A stretch of DNA of 64,000 nt, taken from assembly GCA_973895155.1 (NCBI GenBank), contig OZ316896.1, positions 17,298,001 to 17,362,000 on the forward strand, in the 5' to 3' direction. The DNA is from Marsupella aquatica. Its lineage: Eukaryota; Marchantiophyta. How positions within the stretch are numbered: the first letter of the stretch is position 1; every line of letters begins with the position of its first letter. Under the pieces are notes generated by a model. It searched no databases. It saw nothing but the letters and a program-made list of their open reading frames with translations, and had not been told where the DNA came from. Positions 57,316-64,000 of the stretch are shown here, in pieces. The translations under genes and the position numbers were made by a program.

Positions 57316-60300
57316 ATGGGGAGCTGCAGTGTGCAGCTGACGCCCCTTTCCGGGGCCCATTCGGAGTCGCCCCTGTGCTACATGCTGCAGGTTGATGGCT
57401 TCCGGTTTCTTCTGGACTGCGGCTGGACTGATTCCTTTGATGTCTCCCAACTCCAACCCCTCGCCAGGTGCGTTCCTGGAGGTCAGAGGACCAGAGCTTA
57501 TTGGAACGAAGAACAATAGTTTGGAAGTCCAAATTCAATTCAAATTGAGGGGCGATAAATGTTGCTTCATCCCTTGCACTCTGCTTGGACTGTTAAACTG
57601 TTAATTTCCGTCTAGTTTGGGAATTTAAGCATTTCGTGACCCAGATGCTGTTTGTGTCTGTTCAGTGTGGCGTCGACTATCGATGCAGTCCTACTCTCGT
57701 ATCCTGATACCATGCACCTTGGAGCTTTGCCCTATGCTGTTGGGAAGCTTGGGCTTACAGCGACTGTATATTGCACACTTCCGGTGCACCGAATGGGTCA
57801 AATGTATATGTATGACCACTACCTTTCACGCAGGGTAAGCTCCTTTCTCTAACGACGGCTATTACGAATGAATGACTCGTATACCTGGCGTCAGTGTAAT
57901 GTTAGGGTTTCATGCATCTCCTCCCGTGTATATCTGGTGCGTTAGTTTGAAGATATGCAGCAATTCGCTTGGGATAGAAGCTTTCGACGTTCAGTTACAG
58001 TCTTGCTCGCAGAGAGGGAGGTTAATACCGTTCGTCTTTTGTCCGACAGTCACGGTTTTATGTATCGTACCCTAAACCCCAACCTATCAGATCATCTTGT
58101 TCCTGCTTCAGAAGTTGTCTCGTAAAACAATTCAGTTTGTCATGCCGTGAGCATGCTGCCTGATTTTGAATTTATTCTTTCAGGATTAAGGAGGTGGTGG
58201 GATTCTTGGGATGGTGCGTGTAGGCTGTTTCAAATTTTGATACATTCAACCTTGACGATGTTGATACGGCATTTCATCCGATTAATTCAGTCCAGCTCAA
58301 GTATTCTCAGCACTTTCCTTTACAAGGTGAACTCCGTCTTTATATTTTGAGCTGCTGGAGCTTGTTCATGCTTCCCCGAAGCATACGGGTCTACAGAATC
58401 TTGGCTACCCCTTCAATACAGTTTTTTTCGTGCATGCTTCTTATTATTGGCAAGCGTTTCTGATTTTTCGATTGCAGTGTGCTGAGCTAGTATAGAAACG
58501 TAGTATCAGCGACCGTTTTCTCTATCGTACTCTACAAAATTCTACTTGAAGTTAATATGGGGCAGGAGCAATGATACCTATGAATTTGGTTTCAGGGAAA
58601 GGTGAAGGGATAATTATAACTCCCTATGCAGCTGGACACCTATTGGGAGGAACAGTTTGGAAAATAACCGTAGATGCCGAGGATATCATTTATGCAGTTG
58701 ATTATAACCATCGGAAGGAAAGGTATCATTCTTCAGATGTCAGGGTGTTCATTTTTGTGTCATTGAAGATGTTGACTTTTGCTTTAGGTGTTTTTCCGTG
58801 CTTTTTATATACTATCTGAAGGCGTTTATGTGGAACAGTTTTCAGTCGCTGAATGGACGTCCAATGATTTTGCAGGCATTTGAATGGAACAGTTCTCGAG
58901 ACATTCGTTCGACCTTCAGTTCTTATAACAGATTCTTACAACGCTCTGAATAATCAGCCTTCCCGCAGGAAACGAGATGTTGAGTTCCTTGGTGAGACTT
59001 CAAGCTGGGCTCATGAACATGTCAGAATAGTAGGTCTCTCATCCCATCAGTCCGCAGAACATCCTAGAATGAAGTGGGTGATGTATCTCCAACCTAATTC
59101 AACCCAATCCCAACTCAGCCCACCCTCTCCGCCACCCCCCTGCCCCCGCTGCCCTACCCCCTTCTCAACACCTAAGTTTGTCCATGATGTCTTAGAGCTT
59201 ACTGTTGGCGGGCCTTCCTGGTTTGCAGTATTCAAACTTTCTAAAGTTCTGAAATGTTGTCCTTGTCCAGTAACTTACTTTTTCCATTTGCATCGTTTAT
59301 GATTCTGTAACAGATGTAATAGTAAAGACGTTGCGCGCGGGTGGAAATGTTCTTCTCCCGGTCGAAAGTGCAGGACGCGTGCTGGAGCTTGTCCTGTGCT
59401 TGGACAAAGTATGTGGTACATCTAACGTGTTGTGTTGTTTACTATGTTTACAAAGCGTAGACATAGTAAACACCGAATCTTTGCAACTCACGTAACGAAA
59501 ATTTATTTCAATAAATCTCGTTACGTGAGTTGTAAAGATTTGGTGTTACCATGTCTACTCTTTAAATTAGGCTTATACACATCTCATGAACCAAAGTTTT
59601 AGTGCTGCAGATCAGCACCAAATCTATTTCCTGGATCTAAACTTGTGTATTGTGATCGGCCATCAGAATCTAGAGACGGAGTATCATCCGACAATTCTAA
59701 TACTTTGTTTGCTGGTTGTAGTGCTGGGCAGTTGACAAGCTGAATTACCCTATGGCCCTTCTGACTAATGTTTCATATAGCACGTTGGAGTTTGCTAAGA
59801 GTTTACTCGAGTGGATGAGTGATGCTATTGCTAAATCCTTTGAGCACACCAGAGACAACTCTTTTGTCTTAAAGTACGTCGTAAAGAACGTATACTCATT
59901 GCTTCAATTTTTGTGTTGCTTCTGAATTTCGACTTTCTCCTTCAGCTTGATCTGCATATTGAATACTCTTACTGGGTTTAAGGTTTTTTTGGAAGGTGTG
60001 TGAGCCCTGTAGTTTTCTACTGTAGTTTCGAAGTCGTTTTACCATTTCCTTTACAGCTTCGACTCACAAGTTGCTCTACTTTTGGTGTAGGTATCTAAGG
60101 TTGTGCCACACAAGGAAGGAACTTGAGGACCTGCCTCCGGGCCCTAAGGTAAGTCATTTTTTGTGCATGATGTTCAGTCACCATTTCTCCAGTTTAAGTA
60201 ATTGACAATATTCCTGCATGAGGGTACTCCACTCAAGTCAATCAGCCGCTGGTGTGTAAAATATGTCCGAGTAAGAATTCAGATGGTACCCATATTTTTC

Positions 60301-63300
60301 TTAATGATCTGCATCTTAATAGATGAGGATTGGTCGTGTGCAAGGTGGTCTTTGCATCCATGGCTAGCTTGGAGGCTGGCTTTGCTCGGGAGCTTTTTGT
60401 CGAATGGGCGACAGATTCAAATAACCTTGTTCTCTTCACAGAACGGGCGCAGGTGGGAATCGATTTCTTGCTGAGACTAAGGATGGTTCTGTAATTTACG
60501 CAATTGGATGTTTACAGTCGCACAGGCATAGCATGAAATTCAAATTTGTTTGCTTTCAGAAAATTGCTCGTACAGTAAGAAATGACTGTTGTCATTTGCT
60601 GCAATTTGTTGCGTTGTATGTCTTAGCATTTCAAAGGGCTTGACTTTCTTCACTCCGAACTTGCTGAAGTGATCCAATTCTCATTAAGGTTTGTTTTTGT
60701 TTGACCATGTTTTGTCCGTACCAAAGATTGGCACGCTGTCTCGAGAATTACAAAGAGAGCCCCCTCCAAAGGTAGTGAAGGTCACCATGAGTAAGAAAAT
60801 CCCTCTAAGTGGCGAGGAACTGAAAGCTTTTGAAGAGCAGAATCGCGTCAATCAAGAGACTCTGAAGGTAGCAGTCATCCCTGCCGAGGAGGGCGTGACT
60901 CCATTGATTGGAGCTAGTCCAGTGCCCGTGGTAGCAATCACCACAGAGCCTATCAAATCCGCAGAAGGTACACATTACTAGACTTCAGATGAAAGTTTCC
61001 AGAATTTTGGTATATCTTGGATCTTCGAGAATTCTCGAGGTGTCTTTTAGTGAATCTATCAATCAAGTGTAGCCTGCAAGGGGAACTTCTAGGTTTTACA
61101 GCGTCCATTAGAGATATTTCTGCTAGCAACGAATGTGCTGTTATCTTCGATTTTGCAAGACATCGCATTCATTGCCAATGCACTGAAGGATAATAACGAT
61201 GCGAATCTGGTTTTGCTCCTTATCCTCTCCCAACAGGAGTGAAACAGCTTTCGTCTGGAGGGTCTCAACGTGACATCCTCGTCGAGGGCTTTACCGTGCC
61301 ACCAAACGCAGTTGCGCCTATGTTTCCATTTCATGAAAAAGCTAGTGATTGGGATGAGTACGGAGAAATAATAAATCCTGACGATTACATTTCTAAGGAT
61401 GAAGAAATGCTGGATTTGACGGCAACCCAGGTTCTCCATCTTCTTTCGTCTGATAATCACCAAGGACATTGCCTTCTCAGAACTGAATTCACCGCATATA
61501 AAAACTCTTGAACTTGCTAACTGACTCGAACACGAACGCTTCATGTTTGCCGTGCTTTGAGCAGTCAGGAGATATTTCTTTGCTAGAAGGTCTGTTGCTT
61601 TCAAGTGTGTACCAATCAAGGGTGGTAAATGATTTGAGTCCTTTTTGTGCCAGACCCCTGGTGCAGATGGTGAAGCTCCGAAAGCAGATGGGGAAACAGA
61701 CGAAGCTCTGATGAGTGAAAAACCGTCAAAAGTTGTATTAGAAAACCTCACAGTAAGTCACAAATTTTTCCCTATGTCCTTTCCTTAATGGCACGAAAAT
61801 GTAGTCCACCATCTTTGGATGGTTTTTGCAAATGGTTGTTCCCATGATAATTTGACAACATACTGGTGAACTCGGCCTAAAATGTCTGGTTGACTTGAAC
61901 AGGTGCAAGTGAGATGTGGACTGCAATATATAGACTTTGAGGGAAGGTCTGATGGGCGATCCATCAAAAACATTTTGGCACATGTTGCTCCGCTGAAACT
62001 AGTACGTCTACACCTCCTTAATGTATTGCTGGCTGCCATCTTCTGCTTTGTCATGATGAGATGGTATTCACAATATCCAGTCATCCTCAGAAAGAGTTTC
62101 AGAACCGTTAAACGTCGCCATATTCAAATACTTAAGTATAGCCCTGAGCGATTCAAGGACCAAACGAATCAACCTCACTGAACGATTATCTGGGCTTCTA
62201 AGAAAGGGATTGAAACTTGGATTTGCTAGACAGCGTGTCGACAGTTAGCGACTGGTGATTTATCTAGCCCGATGGTAGTGAGTTCAAGTGGACACTTAGA
62301 TTCTCCTTTCGCGATGTGGAGATGTATCTCATAGTTATCAGAGTTTGTCACCATTTGGCCATCTCAAGTGACAGATTATGCTGATGTAGGTATTGATTCA
62401 TGGATCTGCCGAGGCCACCGAACATTTACGACAACATTGCCAGAAAAACGTATGTCAGTTTGTCTATGCTCCTCGACTTTCTGAGACAGTGGACATAACA
62501 TCAGATTTGTCGGCTTTTAAGGTACAAAAGCTCTTCTCCCTTGCACTGGCAACCACGTTTTCTCCGTGCTATTATTCTTCAGACTCGGTAAATTGGGGAG
62601 GTTCACCCCTTCTGCAAATCCTTGTGTGGAGTCTACGAGATTTAACTTCATAAACTAATTCGTGATAAAATGTTCTCAGGTGAGGTTGACTGAGGGCCTC
62701 ATGAGGAGCGTTCTGTTTAGAAAGGTCAGTTCTGCCAAACCCTCTCATCTGCAACACAAAACGCCTTTGGAAAACTCTGAAAACTGTTGGGGTAGAATGA
62801 ACTCTCGTAAGAAAATTCTTGGCTGTAAGCTGGATATGTATTGGACTGAATTACTTTCCTGCTTTTCTATAAATAATCTATTATGACTCAGAAAACCTGA
62901 TCACGAGGTTGGTCGTCATGGTCAGCTGGGGGATTATGAGCTTGCTTGGGTTGATGGAGAAATAGGAGAGGAAGAAGAAGATGTGTTACCACTTCTCCCA
63001 CTTTCGAAAACCCCACCACCGCACAAAGCCGTTTATGTTGGGGACCTACGGCTTCCTGACTTCAAGCAGCTACTTGCAACCAAGGGTGTACAGGTGCTGC
63101 TGTTGAATCTGAGTTTCTTTTCGTATAGTAGAGTGCAGCTTTGATGAAGTTGAGTTTTAACATATACTAGTGGCTGGTGTAAATACGATATTTCATGCTG
63201 CGATATGATTGTCCACATTAGATTTGGAGACCAGTTGATTCTACCTGTCCAACAATTTTCCTTCCAGATTAATGGTTCTTTTCTGATGAGATTCATGCCT

Positions 63301-64000
63301 TCGTATTCTTACATGTATACAATGTGATGCTGAGCTCTGATTTTTACGGGTCAACAGGCAGAATTTGCTGGCGGAGTCCTACGCTGCGGAGATAATATTT
63401 CTGTTCGCAGGGTAAGTGGCCAAAAAAAGTTGAATCACATTGCATTATTGTCTTTTAATTTTAAATTGCGGCACAAGAGCAGAGAACAAAATCTTGCTAC
63501 ACCTCCAGTCCCAAAATAGGAGCCTCCGATCAGAAGAGTCCAAGTACAAACGTGGGTCCAAACTTCAAGAGTAGGAGTAAAAGGTTTAATTGTTGCTGGT
63601 AGATGGAAGAAGCATGGGACATGACCAGTGGCAACACAAATTTCATGATGTATGCAAGCAGAGACTCAATGACTGAAGATACTGCATGTCTTGAAAAGAA
63701 CGAATGCACTGTCATGAAAACAATTTGGCTCAGTTCTGTAAATGATATACTACTGACACTTGCAGTACTCGCAGATCCGTCATTATTCTGGAGTTGCTGT
63801 ATATTTGTTGAATCTCACGGTCTATGCCGAAATCTTCCTCTCTTATTCAAAGCATCTGTAGATTGGATTGAGAGTTGGGTGCTTGAACGTGGCGAATCTA
63901 ATACGTGTTTGTTGTATTGTTTGCAGAGTGGTGGTCAACAACTAGTCATCGAAGGTCCACTCTCGGAAGATTACTATAAAATACGTGAACTTTTATATTC
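57316..64000 (+). CDS. CPSF100: CPSF100 (CPSF2), pre-mRNA 3'-end processing factor, 3' end cut by window
   Basis: Inactive metallo-beta-lactamase/beta-CASP partner of the CPSF73 endonuclease in the nuclear cleavage and polyadenylation complex. Eighteen exons: 57316-57467, 57666-57834, 58224-58326, 58596-58722, 58876-58991, 59314-59408, 59722-59873, 60091-60148, 60345-60452, 60727-60967, 61237-61430, 61654-61752, 61903-62001, 62390-62521, 62680-62724, 62926-63093, 63358-63411, 63927-64000. All phases agree; 728 codons are present, and about ten more are expected after the last residues read ([13 protein letters not shown]). Landmarks: [141 protein letters not shown]. Short exons 3 and 15 and the exon-16 acceptor were placed by family match. 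Confidence 0.94.
59437..59558 (+). repeat. Three-part foldback in CPSF100 intron 6
   Basis: GTTTACTATGTTTAC (59437-59451) is followed after 5 bp by its near complement GTAGACATAGTAAAC (59457-59471). That second arm begins a longer arm, 59457-59498, whose complement is 59518-59558 (ending CATGTCTAC), with only a few mismatches over about 41 bp and a 19-bp AT-rich loop. One sequence can therefore pair with either of two partners. It lies wholly within an intron. Best explanation: a small inverted-repeat transposon with a repeated end. Alternatively it is a hairpin RNA source. Confidence 0.8.

Noticed and set aside
56858-57538. 226-codon minus-strand ORF (and a 158-codon one at 56820-57296) upstream of and over CPSF100 exon 1
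   Set aside because: They arise from the 134-138-bp repeat with its GAA tract, giving poly-Phe and poly-Leu runs, and overlap a firm CPSF100 exon on the other strand.
62256-62290. tRNA-like phrase TAGCCCGATGGTAGTGAG then TTCAAG in a CPSF100 intron
   Set aside because: A-box and B-box-like parts are adjacent, with no room for a tRNA fold or SINE promoter spacing.

Overview
The window is nuclear DNA of a land plant. All the protein genes recognised are plant-type: thioredoxin-like Clot, HSPRO, an EUL-domain lectin, an F-box protein, a serine carboxypeptidase-like 50 type enzyme, PTAR1, mitochondrial ribosomal protein mL41 and CPSF100. Most are split by GT-AG introns of about 90 to 900 bp, with one of 2.3 kb. 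Divergence from the Arabidopsis proteins I remember, moderate introns, and gene-poor stretches full of decayed repeats fit a bryophyte or other seed-free plant best. That placement is inference; I cannot name a species.

Layout. 1-2.7 kb: no gene. 2.7-5.4 kb (+): Clot in two exons. 5.4-16.5 kb: gene-poor, with a G-rich patch, a tRNA-like SINE, a 42-bp tandem repeat and a large decayed 43-bp array. 16.9-18.5 kb (+): HSPRO, intronless. 18.5-31.5 kb: gene-poor, with a three-copy 128-bp repeat, a foldback, and inverted arms about 2.9 kb apart. 31.5-32.6 kb (+): EUL lectin. 33.8-35.0 kb (-): F-box protein. 36.2 kb (+): a possible 58-aa membrane protein. 37.1-41.5 kb (+): SCPL50-like enzyme. 42.7-47.0 kb (-): PTAR1. 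47.0-51 kb: dense tandem repeats. 51.9-52.9 kb (-): mL41. 52.9-57.2 kb: tandem repeats and small inverted-repeat elements. 57.3 kb to the window end (+): CPSF100, lacking only its last few codons.

I rebuilt exon structures by hand from splice consensus, reading-frame phase and family conservation. The joined models stay in frame: Clot 128 aa, EUL 197 aa, SCPL 475 aa, PTAR1 550 aa, mL41 98 aa, CPSF100 more than 728 aa. The genes do not form a pathway; they are ordinary neighbours in RNA 3'-end processing, prenylation, mitochondrial translation, defence, redox, ubiquitination and secreted hydrolysis.

The most unusual features are tandem repeats just upstream of the start codons of three consecutive genes (PTAR1, mL41, CPSF100), a duplicated TATA-box module upstream of CPSF100, a long three-part foldback inside a CPSF100 intron, two phased tandem arrays (85 bp; alternating 77/74 bp), and two unexplained ORFs near PTAR1 and SCPL50.
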